Origin: Coprobacter tertius
GTDB taxonomy: Bacteria; Bacteroidota; Bacteroidia; Bacteroidales; Coprobacteraceae
Direction: 5' to 3'
Length of the DNA: 64,000 bases
Assembly: GCF_024330105.1 (NCBI RefSeq)
Contig: NZ_JANDHW010000008.1
Coordinates: forward strand, 93,143 to 157,142
The position numbers and the translations under genes were made by a program. This document shows positions 43,453-52,510 of this stretch, in pieces (the stretch's first letter is position 1; every line of letters begins with the position of its first letter). The notes under the pieces were generated by a model, which was given only the letters and a program-made list of their open reading frames with translations, was not told the DNA's origin and ran no database searches.

Positions 43453-44492
43453 AAAATCGTTTTGCTGGCCGCTGGAAATATCTGATCCCCCTGATCATTA
43501 TTATCACTATTCTGATAATAAGCAATTTGGTAATTGGTTCAGTACACATTCCCATACGGGACATATGGGCCATCATTACCGGGGGCGAAAGTGAAAAAAG
43601 CAGTTGGGCGTTTATCATTTTACAATCGCGTTTACCACAAACAATAACCGCATTATTTTGCGGATCGGCACTGGCTGTTTCGGGACTTCTGCTACAAACT
43701 GTCTTTAATAATCCACTGGCAGGACCATCGATTCTCGGAATCAATACCGGAGCCAGTTTGGGGGTTGCCATCGTCATGTTATTATTCGGTGGAAGCATAG
43801 GAACCTCAGGTAGTATTACGTTATCGGGCAGTTTGGCTGTCGTTTTCGGTGCATTTATCGGCGCCGGCCTTATTCTATCGATTATTCTCTTTTTCTCTAC
43901 TCTGGTACGCAGTAATATCATGTTACTTATTATCGGTATCATGATCGGATATATCGCCTCTTCGGTAATATCGCTCATTAACTTTTACGCAACAGCCGAA
44001 GGAGTTTATTACTACACATTATGGGGAATGGGCGATTTTTCGGGAGTATCACTCCCCCAACTTCCCTTTTTCTGCATATCGATTACGGCCGGCCTTATTT
44101 TAGCCTTGTTATTAATAAAACCGTTGAACGCTTTATTATTAGGTGAACGGTATGCCGAAAACCTCGGTGTTCCCATTCGCCGAACACGGTGGATATTACT
44201 TGTATGCACAGGAATTCTAACCGCAACGGCTACTGCTTTTTGCGGCCCGGTTTCATTTATCGGACTGGCTGTGCCTCACATGGCACGATTATTATTAGGT
44301 ACCTCAAATCATAATATCCTGCTACCGATGACATTGCTAACAGGAGGAGCTGTCGCCTTGTTATGCAACCTCATCTGCGTTCTTCCAGGTGAAACAGGTA
44401 TTTTGCCACTAAATGCTATTACCCCCATTTTAGGTGCTCCTGTCATCATTTATGTAATCATTAATCAAAAGAAAATACAATATTTTCACTAA
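43449..44492 (+). CDS. btuC: Cobalamin ABC transporter permease (FecCD family)
   Basis: Inner-membrane permease of 347 residues with about ten hydrophobic helices. FecCD/BtuC signatures: LPQTITALFCGSALAVSGLL, NNPLAGPSILGINTGASLG and GPVSFIGLAVPHMARLLLG. A dimer of this protein with two copies of the ATPase forms the import channel. Start overlaps the btuF stop by four bases, and its stop overlaps the next start by one base (TAATG), so the three genes are translationally coupled. Confidence 0.93.
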   Translation: MKNRFAGRWKYLIPLIIIITILIISNLVIGSVHIPIRDIWAIITGGESEKSSWAFIILQSRLPQTITALFCGSALAVSGLLLQTVFNNPLAGPSILGINTGASLGVAIVMLLFGGSIGTSGSITLSGSLAVVFGAFIGAGLILSIILFFSTLVRSNIMLLIIGIMIGYIASSVISLINFYATAEGVYYYTLWGMGDFSGVSLPQLPFFCISITAGLILALLLIKPLNALLLGERYAENLGVPIRRTRWILLVCTGILTATATAFCGPVSFIGLAVPHMARLLLGTSNHNILLPMTLLTGGAVALLCNLICVLPGETGILPLNAITPILGAPVIIYVIINQKKIQYFH

Positions 44493-45553
44493 TGAGAAAA
44501 AAGCCCGTCATAACAGCACAAAATATAAGTATCGGATACCGACAAGAAAGAAAAAAAGAATCTCCGTTACATCGGGATCTTTCTTTTTTTCTCTACCAGG
44601 GAGAACTAACCTGTTTACTCGGACCGAACGGAGCGGGAAAATCAACATTACTACGCACCTTAAACAGGGCACAGCCTCCCCTACAAGGAGAAATCTTAAT
44701 CGGAGAAAAATCATTACGTGAATACAGTGAAAAAGAACTATCCCGTTTGATAGGAGTCGTCCTCACTGATAAAACCTATGCCGGAGGATTAACGGTTTAT
44801 GAGCTGGTATCTTTGGGAAGGCATCCGCATACCGGTTTTTTCGGAAAGCTATCTATCCATGACGACCGGATAATACAAGAAGCCATGGAACAAACCGGAA
44901 TTACCTCTAAAGCGAACGAATACATCGGACGACTATCTGATGGGGAACGACAAAAGGCTATGATTGCCAAAGCTCTGGCTCAGGAATGTCCGATCGTATT
45001 ACTCGATGAACCAACCGCATTTCTCGATATTCCCAGCCGAATAGAAATTATGAGTTTATTGCGTCGTATAGCAGGCGAACAAGGAAAAACAATACTAATG
45101 TCGACGCACGACACCGAACAAGCCTTATCTTTAGCCGACCGTCTTTGGTTACTTTCCCGCAAAGAAGGTCTCAATACGGGATTTACCGAAGACATGATTC
45201 TTTCGGGCAGGGTAGAACACCTGTTCGATCATCCCGGTATAACATTCGACCGGACCAACGGTAGTTTTCATGCCGGTTTACAAAAAGAAAAAGGCACCGA
45301 AATTACATTACATGCCGATGCAGAACCCAAATACTGGATCAGAAACGCACTGGAAAGAAACGGTTATCATATCAACGAAAATAAAAATAACCCGAATACA
45401 ATAAACATTACAGCAATTTCTTCCCAGGAAATAATCTTAGAATTTCAAAATCATTCAGTACAATCGACTTCTGTTGAAGAAACAATCGACAAACTAAATG
45501 AAATCAATGCTTGTAATTCGTTAAAGTCTCTACCATCATTCGGGCAGCATTAG
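44492..45553 (+). CDS. btuD: Cobalamin ABC transporter ATPase with C-terminal extension
   Basis: 353-residue ATPase, about 100 longer than typical BtuD or FecE. The N-terminal 245 residues form the nucleotide-binding domain: Walker A GPNGAGKST, signature LSDGERQKAMIAKAL, Walker B PIVLLDEPTAFLD, and switch His in STHDTEQALSLAD. Residues about 255-353 form an added domain of alternating strands and helices (TEITLHADAEPKYWIRNALE) with no recognised family; it may sense a ligand or nucleotide. The last 50 bp overlap the 3' end of lpxB on the other strand, with no terminator between the two. Confidence 0.9.
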   Translation: MRKKPVITAQNISIGYRQERKKESPLHRDLSFFLYQGELTCLLGPNGAGKSTLLRTLNRAQPPLQGEILIGEKSLREYSEKELSRLIGVVLTDKTYAGGLTVYELVSLGRHPHTGFFGKLSIHDDRIIQEAMEQTGITSKANEYIGRLSDGERQKAMIAKALAQECPIVLLDEPTAFLDIPSRIEIMSLLRRIAGEQGKTILMSTHDTEQALSLADRLWLLSRKEGLNTGFTEDMILSGRVEHLFDHPGITFDRTNGSFHAGLQKEKGTEITLHADAEPKYWIRNALERNGYHINENKNNPNTINITAISSQEIILEFQNHSVQSTSVEETIDKLNEINACNSLKSLPSFGQH

Positions 45554-46643
45554 CAGGAGCACCCGGTTTCCCGAGCTTTTCAGCAACCAATCTGTATCCC
45601 AGCAACATTTTGCGGCGACCTTCGCCCTCATACAGTATTTTTCCGAGTTCTTTTCGTACGTTCTCCACAGTAAACAAATGGACTAATAACTCGGGGACTA
45701 TTTCTTCATCGGCGATAAGGTTTACCAGCGAAACGAAACGGACATGCAGTATTCTTTTAAAAAGCCTGTATGTAAATTTTCCCCCTCCCATATGATAACA
45801 CACGACTTGAGGCACGTTGAATAAGGCTGTTTCTAAAGTAGCCGTTCCCGATGTCACCAAAGCAGCCGAAGCCTGTTGTAACAAACGAAATGTGCTGTTA
45901 AAAACAACCGAAACATTTTTTCCCTCAGTAAACTGATTATAATATTCAGGCTCAATACCGGGAGCCCCGGCAACAATCATCTGAAAATCGGGAAAAGAAG
46001 AAGCCGCCTCAATCATTTTAGGTAGGTTTTCGGCAATTTCAGCTCTCCGACTTCCTGCCAATAACGCAATAACCGGCTTATCGGGAAGATTATTTCCCAA
46101 TATAAAAGCATCGAATGTTTCATCGGCAAAAGGCCGTTCCGAAATTTCATCGACAGTAGGATTACCCACATAATCGATTTTATACCCGTGATTTTTATAA
46201 AAAGGAACCTCAAAAGGTAAAATAGAGTACATCTTATCGACATACCGTTTTATACTTTTTATACGATACTCCTTCCAAGCCCATATCTTCGGCGAAATAT
46301 AATAAAATACGGGAATACCCAGCATTTCTTTCACGTATTTCGCTATTTTCAAGTTAAAACTGGGATAATCGATCAGGATAAGTACATCGGGATGCCATCG
46401 GGTAATATCTTTACGACATAAAGCCAAATTTTCAAATACTTTATTCAAATTCAAGAAAACCTGAACAAATCCCATATATGCCATTTCCCGATAATGTTTT
46501 ACCAGTGCCCCCCCCTGTGCGGCCATAAGATCTCCACCGAAAAAACGAAACTCGGCATCTTTGTCCTCCTCTTTCAACGCGCGCATCAGAGCAGATGCAT
46601 GTAAATCACCAGAGGCTTCACCGGCTATCAGATAATATTTCAT
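45504..46643 (-). CDS. lpxB: Lipid-A-disaccharide synthase
   Basis: Glycosyltransferase (GT19) that joins UDP-2,3-diacylglucosamine and lipid X into the lipid A disaccharide. The 379 residues are normal. Signatures: YLIAGEASGDLHASALM at the N-terminus, VLILIDYPSFNLKIAKY, YYISPKIWAWKEYRIK, LLAGSRRAEIAENLPKM, and SGTATLETALFNVPQVVCY. No other lpx genes are nearby. A minus-strand -7 element TATATTTG (46681-46674) lies 31 bp upstream. Its end overlaps btuD by 50 bp in convergent orientation. Confidence 0.95.
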   Translation of the reverse strand: MKYYLIAGEASGDLHASALMRALKEEDKDAEFRFFGGDLMAAQGGALVKHYREMAYMGFVQVFLNLNKVFENLALCRKDITRWHPDVLILIDYPSFNLKIAKYVKEMLGIPVFYYISPKIWAWKEYRIKSIKRYVDKMYSILPFEVPFYKNHGYKIDYVGNPTVDEISERPFADETFDAFILGNNLPDKPVIALLAGSRRAEIAENLPKMIEAASSFPDFQMIVAGAPGIEPEYYNQFTEGKNVSVVFNSTFRLLQQASAALVTSGTATLETALFNVPQVVCYHMGGGKFTYRLFKRILHVRFVSLVNLIADEEIVPELLVHLFTVENVRKELGKILYEGEGRRKMLLGYRLVAEKLGKPGAPANAARMMVETLTNYKH

Positions 46644-46801
46644 AAATGCAAAACTTATCGATTACTTTATTTACAAATATACATTAAAGAAACGAAATCG
46701 GAAACGGAACCGAGCGATAAACACGATCAATAAAACATTCCTCCGTTTTTTCTTTATTACCGCTTGTACAATAACCGGGATATAAAATCGTTTATAATAC
46801 T

Positions 46802-48214
46802 ATGAAACGAATGCTTTTTTATCCCGTCATATTTATTTGTTCCCTACTGATCATGCTGCAGGGATGTTTCGATGACGAATTTACCACTAATCCGGCTAAC
46901 CGTCTCAGTTTTTCTACCGATTCGGTAAAATTCGATACCATTTTCACCGAGAAAGGTACAGCAACGATGCGTTTCACGGTGTATAACCGGTCAAAAAAAG
47001 CCCTTAAAATATCCTCGATTACTCTTGCCGATGCCGAAAACTCAGGATTTTATATTAATGTAGACGGCCGTCCCGGACCCGACCTGTCCGACGTCATCGT
47101 ATGGGAAAAAGACAGCATTATGATTTTTGTAAAAGCCAATGTAAATCCCACTCATAAAGACCTTCCCCAACAGATTAAAGATTCGATCGTATTTATTACA
47201 AACGGAGTACGACAAGACGTGAAATTGGAAGCCTACGGCTGGGATGCCATTGTCATGAAAGGGAAAGAACTCCCCGCAGGAAATACGACATTAAATGGAA
47301 ACAAACCGTATCTTATTTACGATAGCCTCGTCGTAACCCCCGAAGCGACCCTCACTTTACAACCGGGGGCCAAACTCTTTTTCTACGATAAAGCGATGTT
47401 GCTGGTAAAAGGACGACTTGCTGCAGAAGGCACGGCACAAAATCCCGTACAATTTAGAGGTTATCGCCTGGATAAACTCTTCTCGAACCTGCCATACGAT
47501 TATCTGGCCGGACAATGGGGCGGAATCAGATTCTTCAAGGACAGTTACGAAAACAAAATGAATCAGGTGAGGATGAGAGGTTCGAGCTACGGCATCGCAA
47601 TCGACTCTTCCGATATCGACCGAACAAAACTCATTCTCAGCAACTCGGTAATACATAATTCCGCGACCGATCTCGTACAATCGAATTTCAGTAATATAAA
47701 AGCCTGGAACTGTCAGTTTTCAAACGCAGGAGGTGCTCTTATTCATCAAATCGGCGGGCGATCGGAATTTATTCACTGTACTTTGGCAAATTACTATAAT
47801 TTCGACATTATCTCTTCGGCAATTCTCTCTTTCGAACATTTGATTGATGAAGGAACCAGTAATGTATCTGCAAATGCGACTTTCAAAAATTGTATTATTA
47901 CAGGGAGCTACAGCCTGCTCTCCCCCACAGAAATAACAGATTCCGATATATCGTTCCTCAACTGCCTATTTAATGTAAAAGGTTCTGATGACCAAAATTT
48001 CAGGGAGTGCGTTTGGGAAGCCGATCCTAAATTTATCAACACCGGAAAAGATTATATTTTCGATTATCACATCGGAGAAGGCTCGGACGCTATAGGTAAA
48101 GGGAATCCCCAATTCTTGAATGCCGACTTGCGCTATGATCTCGAAGGTCATCTACGTCCGCAAGGGACAAACCCCGATTTAGGCGCTTATCAATATATAG
48201 AAAAAATAGAATAA
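46802..48214 (+). CDS. Lipoprotein with right-handed beta-helix repeats
   Basis: 470-residue outer-membrane lipoprotein with lipobox LIMLQGC (Cys22). Residues about 35-145 look like an immunoglobulin-like beta domain (TDSVKFDTIFTEKGTATMRF). Residues about 160-440 form a right-handed beta-helix: regular turns such as NSVIHNSATDLVQSNFSNIK and ATFKNCIITGSYSLL, with a terminal LGAYQY motif typical of choice-of-anchor or parallel-beta-helix surface proteins. Such helices often bind or cut polysaccharides, but no catalytic residues can be assigned. It is the only gene on its strand here, and ends 10 bp from the dnaX stop. Confidence 0.8.
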   Translation: MKRMLFYPVIFICSLLIMLQGCFDDEFTTNPANRLSFSTDSVKFDTIFTEKGTATMRFTVYNRSKKALKISSITLADAENSGFYINVDGRPGPDLSDVIVWEKDSIMIFVKANVNPTHKDLPQQIKDSIVFITNGVRQDVKLEAYGWDAIVMKGKELPAGNTTLNGNKPYLIYDSLVVTPEATLTLQPGAKLFFYDKAMLLVKGRLAAEGTAQNPVQFRGYRLDKLFSNLPYDYLAGQWGGIRFFKDSYENKMNQVRMRGSSYGIAIDSSDIDRTKLILSNSVIHNSATDLVQSNFSNIKAWNCQFSNAGGALIHQIGGRSEFIHCTLANYYNFDIISSAILSFEHLIDEGTSNVSANATFKNCIITGSYSLLSPTEITDSDISFLNCLFNVKGSDDQNFRECVWEADPKFINTGKDYIFDYHIGEGSDAIGKGNPQFLNADLRYDLEGHLRPQGTNPDLGAYQYIEKIE

Positions 48215-48224
48215 CACATTTGAA

Positions 48225-50012
48225 TCAGGCAAGTTCGAGCCCGAATTTATCGGCAAATTGCTGAACATACGGATTTTTCCGGGCCATCAAATTTAACTTT
48301 TCTCGTTGACTGAAAGCTTTTTGCCGCTCTTGTCTTTGACTTTCTCTAACTGAAATCGCAATATGCGTATTTTTCAGTGTATTTTTTAAAAAAGTCATTA
48401 GTTGAGTTCCCTTAGCCTGCATCAAATCTAACTGAGCCTGATTATCTACAACAACTTCGAAATGAGTAGGATCGGTCATCACAGGACGGCAACTAATCAT
48501 TGTATTTACCAAAACAGTTTCAGAAGGGATTGTCTTGGTAAACTGTATCCATGCACGCTGAAGATCATCATTCGAGAACGATTCGTTCATCTCTACGAGT
48601 TGCGCCTCTTTCGGCTTGTTATCTTCTTTAATTCCCTGAGGCTTTTTTATCGAGATTGTAGGCGGAGCCATACGTGTAACCGCCGTCTTTGAAATCGCCG
48701 CAGCCGGTTCGGGAACCGGAACAACCGCCTTCCTTTCTACCGGCTCGGAAACAGTTTGAGAGACTTGCTTCGAAATTCCGGCCTGAGGCTCGGCTACAGA
48801 GCCGCGATTATCGATTGTACCGGTTTTCGTACCGGCTATTCCACCTTCTGGATTAGAAGATCGGGAAGGAGATACTTTTCCGAGAACAGGATCTTGTGTC
48901 TTTTCAGTAGGAGGTATCGGTGACGAAAGCTGACATATCCTAATGAGCGTCAACTCCACCAATAATCGTTTATTGTTACTGGCACGATAAGCGAGATCGC
49001 AATCATTACTAAGTTCCATCGCTTTATACAGAAAACCTGTGTCACACTGCAGAGCCTGCTTCCCGTACCGTTCGGCCACAGAAGGTCCGACCTCCAATAA
49101 TGAAAGAGTCGATGGGTCTTTACAAACCAACAGGTTACGAAAATGATTACTTAAACCGCTGATAAAATACTGGGCTTCGAAACCCTGGCACAATATTTTA
49201 TTAAAAATAAGTAATGCATCAGGAACTTCATTCCGCAAAAACGCATCGGTAAGTCTAAAATAATACTCATAATCGAGAACATTCAAATTCTCGATTACCG
49301 CCTCATAAGTCACATTTCCACGAGTAGAACTTACCACCTGATCGAATATAGACAAAGCATCCCTCATCCCACCGTCTGCTTTCTGAGCGATAATATTCAA
49401 GGCCTCGGTCTCTGCCTGTATTCCTTCACTGGAGGCGACGTATTGCAAATGTTCAATGGTATCGGCAATCGTTATTCGCTGGAAATCATAAATTTGGCAT
49501 CTCGATAAAATCGTAGGTAACAATTTATTCTTTTCGGTAGTAGCCAATATAAATATGGCGTGCCGAGGGGGTTCCTCGAGAGTTTTCAGAAATGCGTTAA
49601 AAGCAGCAGCGGAAAGCATGTGTACCTCATCGATAATAAAGACTTTATACTTGCCTATCTGCGGGGCCACACGTACTTGCTCGATCAGTTGCCGGATATC
49701 TTCCACTGAGTTATTAGAGGCGGCATCCAGTTCGGAAATATTATAAGAGCGTTGCTCGTTAAAAGCCTTGCACGATTCACACTCGTTACACGCCTCACCA
49801 TTTTCAGTCGGATGCAGACAATTTATCGTTTTGGCAAAAATACGGGCACAAGTAGTCTTCCCTACCCCTCGTGGTCCGCAAAAGAGATAAGCGTGTGCCA
49901 ATTTATGAGAATCGATCGCATTTTTCAGCGTCTGCGTTAAAGCCTTTTGTCCTACTACCGAACGAAAAGTAGAAGGCCGATATTTTCGTGCCGAAACAAT
50001 ATAATTATCCAT
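48225..50012 (-). CDS. dnaX: DNA polymerase III subunits gamma and tau
   Basis: Clamp-loader ATPase, 595 residues. AAA+ domains I-III fill about 1-365: Walker A CGPRGVGKTTCARIFAK, zinc cysteines around GEACNECESC, Walker B VFIIDEVHMLSAAAF, and sensor LATTEKNKLLPTILSRC. A Pro/Thr/Lys-rich linker (about 370-470) leads to the C-terminal tau domain that would contact the polymerase. A canonical -1 slippery heptamer A_AAA_AAG at codons 456-457 would give a 461-residue gamma-like product by frameshifting, as in E. coli. The -7 element TATCTTTG lies on the minus strand at 50052-50045. Confidence 0.95.
   Translation of the reverse strand: MDNYIVSARKYRPSTFRSVVGQKALTQTLKNAIDSHKLAHAYLFCGPRGVGKTTCARIFAKTINCLHPTENGEACNECESCKAFNEQRSYNISELDAASNNSVEDIRQLIEQVRVAPQIGKYKVFIIDEVHMLSAAAFNAFLKTLEEPPRHAIFILATTEKNKLLPTILSRCQIYDFQRITIADTIEHLQYVASSEGIQAETEALNIIAQKADGGMRDALSIFDQVVSSTRGNVTYEAVIENLNVLDYEYYFRLTDAFLRNEVPDALLIFNKILCQGFEAQYFISGLSNHFRNLLVCKDPSTLSLLEVGPSVAERYGKQALQCDTGFLYKAMELSNDCDLAYRASNNKRLLVELTLIRICQLSSPIPPTEKTQDPVLGKVSPSRSSNPEGGIAGTKTGTIDNRGSVAEPQAGISKQVSQTVSEPVERKAVVPVPEPAAAISKTAVTRMAPPTISIKKPQGIKEDNKPKEAQLVEMNESFSNDDLQRAWIQFTKTIPSETVLVNTMISCRPVMTDPTHFEVVVDNQAQLDLMQAKGTQLMTFLKNTLKNTHIAISVRESQRQERQKAFSQREKLNLMARKNPYVQQFADKFGLELA
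48626..48650 (-). other. Candidate -1 frameshift signal in dnaX (tau to gamma)
   Basis: On the minus strand codons 455-457 read ATA-AAA-AAG, giving A_AAA_AAG (48648-48642) in frame. After a -1 slip translation reads GCC TCA GGG AAT TAA, adding A-S-G-N and stopping. The 461-residue product lacks the C-terminal tau domain. Immediately downstream, GCCTC (48642-48638) can pair with a GAGGC about 25 nt later, a weak stimulatory stem. No purine-rich upstream enhancer is visible. Confidence 0.5.
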
Positions 50013-50851
50013 TTTTCAAAAAATCCTTTCCGGGTTATTCCATACAAAGATAAGAATAAAAAGCGAGAGATTGAACAGAGGAGCGCAGGAAGGTTGTAAA
50101 TAAGAGGTTTAAGAAATACGGACTATACGAACGAAACCAAGTATAACCACCGAAAAGCCAACTGAAACCTGAGTTACGTAACCATCCCGTTACTCTTACT
50201 CGGAAAAACGACATCGAGTATTAAAAATAATATCTATATTTGTTCACAACGATAAGACAATTGCTATATACAGGCTTTTAATAAAGAGAAACATGACTAA
50301 TTATACGGGGTGACACCATCTTTCAAGCCACTGTGAAGACGCACATAAGTCACAACCAAATGTTAATATACGTTGTTTTATTGCATTTTTACATAAATTA
50401 ATTTTATATTAAATACGTTTAGGGCTGGCAATTCCCGAACACGCAAATGTGACGTACAATATTAAATAAATAGAGTCTATAGCGCAAACACAAGTAGAGT
50501 GGCAAAAAGTATTTGCGAGAATTGGTTCAATCCGAATTAAAATCGGTGAAGGAGCTGCCGAGTTACATCAGTACAGCTCTGACAAACTACCTAAATCAGT
50601 GGAACGCATCCTGGATAAAATGAAATAGTAGGGCATTCCTGCATTTGCATTGAGTTTGAACTTAGGCAGTGAAACGAATTTGAAAAGTACTAAAACAGTC
50701 GTTTTCCGACCTTGTATGTATATACGGAGTGCTGTGGTACAGCGAACAAAATATCCTCATCGTCGATACAGCCGGCATGCTCTTCTATCCATAAAGCTCG
50801 GATGTGTGCCAAGAAATAAATTGAACAAATCATCTTTAAAGAACGAATAAA
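50013..50851 (+). other. Gene-poor, decayed interval
   Basis: No convincing gene in 839 bp. A lone -7 promoter element TATATTTG (50235-50242) precedes a six-codon ORF (ATG 50293). Short protein-like stretches remain without a continuous frame: one from about 50504 to 50624 ending LTNYLNQWNASWIK, and one from about 50680 to 50795 containing YGVLWYSEQNILIVDTAGML. They look like remnants of dead genes. No repeats, tRNA or IS ends were found. Confidence 0.45.
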
Positions 50852-51736
50852 ATGAATGAAAGAGAAGAACGTTTAAGACGCCTGTTTAAAGGCACGCATT
50901 ACATATCACAAGAAATGGATATACGGGAATTAACTAAAGATTATATTGGCCCCCGGAATCGAATTTTTTTAAAAGCGGACGACGAGCAAATTATCTTCAA
51001 CTACAGAGGAAGGAGAGAAGCAATATTTCTCATGTTTGGCGGTGGAGGGCTCTTATGGTTGATACTACCTTTTGTATTTGCTGAGCCAACGATGGGAGAC
51101 GCAATTTACATTATAACTATCTTTATACTTTTTTCGCTTCTACCTTGCTTGTGGGTATTACCCCGCTCGTATAAAGTCTATACTTTTGACCGCATGACGG
51201 GAATGATGACCTTCCCCAATCCCCGTACATTAAAAAACTACGGACGAGATCCCGGAACTATTACCTTCCCCTTTTCCGATGCCCGTTTCGGAATGTTTCT
51301 AATGCAAGCAGGCAGACCACGCCGGTTAGCCATCAGCCACCCTGACGGACTTCGCAGTTACGGCATCGACTTTGTACCCTTTTTCGATGCACTACAAACA
51401 CACTCCATCCTGGTATGGTATATGGATAAAAACAGACCGTTGCCCCCCGGAGAGCTGTTCGATCCCTATCGGGAGAAAGACTACGAACGACGCAAAGCAG
51501 AAGGGTTTCAGCCACCACTCTATCCGGCATCCATCGCTACACCCGAAAACACACCCGAACGGGAAAAGGAACGAATAAAGCGAGAAAAAAAGTATTGGCA
51601 ACAAGTGGAACAGGAGTTGGAAGCCTTCAAACGGGAAGAACCCGAAGCATTTGAAGCATTCACGGGCGATTTAGGTAAGATACAACCCAACTTTTTAACA
51701 GAACGCCTCACTAAGTTATTTAAAATGCAGAAATAA
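50852..51736 (+). CDS. Orphan membrane protein with charged C-terminus; 5' end partly duplicated downstream
   Basis: 294 residues, no family recognised. Two adjacent hydrophobic helices at about 56-75 (AIFLMFGGGGLLWLILPFVF) and 84-104 (AIYIITIFILFSLLPCLWVL) form a membrane hairpin. The middle (about 110-200) is soluble with many aromatic and Arg residues. The last 70 residues are highly charged (EREKERIKREKKYWQQVEQE), probably a coiled coil. The first 150 bp occur again about 1 kb downstream as a truncated copy. It lies in a decayed interval, hinting at an accessory gene acquired or duplicated by recombination. Function unknown. Confidence 0.7.
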   Translation: MNEREERLRRLFKGTHYISQEMDIRELTKDYIGPRNRIFLKADDEQIIFNYRGRREAIFLMFGGGGLLWLILPFVFAEPTMGDAIYIITIFILFSLLPCLWVLPRSYKVYTFDRMTGMMTFPNPRTLKNYGRDPGTITFPFSDARFGMFLMQAGRPRRLAISHPDGLRSYGIDFVPFFDALQTHSILVWYMDKNRPLPPGELFDPYREKDYERRKAEGFQPPLYPASIATPENTPEREKERIKREKKYWQQVEQELEAFKREEPEAFEAFTGDLGKIQPNFLTERLTKLFKMQK

Positions 51737-51870
51737 GAACCAGATATGAGATACAAGAAAGCAGGTGAAGGATTTACCAAACAGATAACCCTTATGCCCC
51801 TTGAAATAGATATGAAACACATCTATCCGATGAAAAACACGCAACCATAAAATATCCGGATAACAAAAAA

Positions 51871-52047
51871 ATGAGTGAAAGAGAAGAACGTTTAAGACGC
51901 CTGTTTAAAGGCACGCATTACATATCACAAGAAATGGATACACGGGAATTAACCTGGGATTATATTGGCCCCCGGAACCGAATCTTTTTAAAAGCAGACG
52001 ACGAGCAAATTATCTTCAACTCCGAAATACCCCTATTTATTTCTTGA
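51871..52047 (+). pseudogene. Truncated duplicate of the 5' end of the orphan gene at 50852
   Basis: The ATG at 51871 begins about 150 bp that match 50852-51003 with roughly ten differences (both encode RLRRLFKGTHYISQEMD). The match stops after the sequence ATTATCTTCAACT, where the frame runs for eight unrelated codons to TGA at 52045-52047. It is a broken partial tandem duplication; the breakpoint abuts the 3' end of the XRE pseudogene. A 58-residue product is possible but unlikely to function. Confidence 0.75.
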
Positions 52048-52284
52048 TGGGATAGTTCAGAAACGCAAAAAACTCATCAAGAGTGATATTATAGAATTTG
52101 CAAAAAATTGTCAGAGAAGGTAAGGAAGGATAATTGATCCCAGCCTCATATTACGAAATGTTAAGTCTTGTAAGTTAATAATCTACTTCCAGAAATAGTC
52201 ACGTTCTGAATGAAAAAAAATCATACATTCCACAATAAACTTCATTCGTTTTTCATCACTCAGCTGTTGTTTCCTCTTTTTCAC
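52037..52284 (-). pseudogene. Decayed XRE-type helix-turn-helix regulator
   Basis: Minus-strand remnant of a small Bacteroides-type HTH protein of about 80 residues. A first part from GTG at 52284 reads QLSDEKRMKFIVECMIFF and soon meets an in-frame TAG. After a frameshift a second part reads YEAGINYPSLPSLTIFCKF and NITLDEFFAFLNYPIKK up to TAA at 52037, with a TAA just before YEAG. The YEAG and NITLDEFF segments are typical of the XRE fold. With one frameshift and two stops it cannot make an intact protein. The 226 bp from 52285 to the end of cdd hold nothing I can identify. Confidence 0.55.
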
Positions 52285-52510
52285 CGTTGCAAAAAAATCG
52301 CAATCTGAATCTTTTTATACATGCACTAATGTACAAATTGATTTTTACCTATCTTTACAAATAGAGTTGTTTGATGATATGCAAATCATAGGACATCAAT
52401 GCAGTCTGAATGTTGGCAAATCGTTACCCATAATTTTCAATATCCTTATAAATTATTATCATTCAGCCAGATACAAAAGGTCTCTTATTCTTGGCAAAGA
52501 CAATAAAAAA

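Noticed and set aside
50650..50850. 66-residue ORF before the orphan membrane protein
   Set aside because: Starts with TTG, has odd composition, and a different frame of the same stretch looks more protein-like; treated as decayed sequence.
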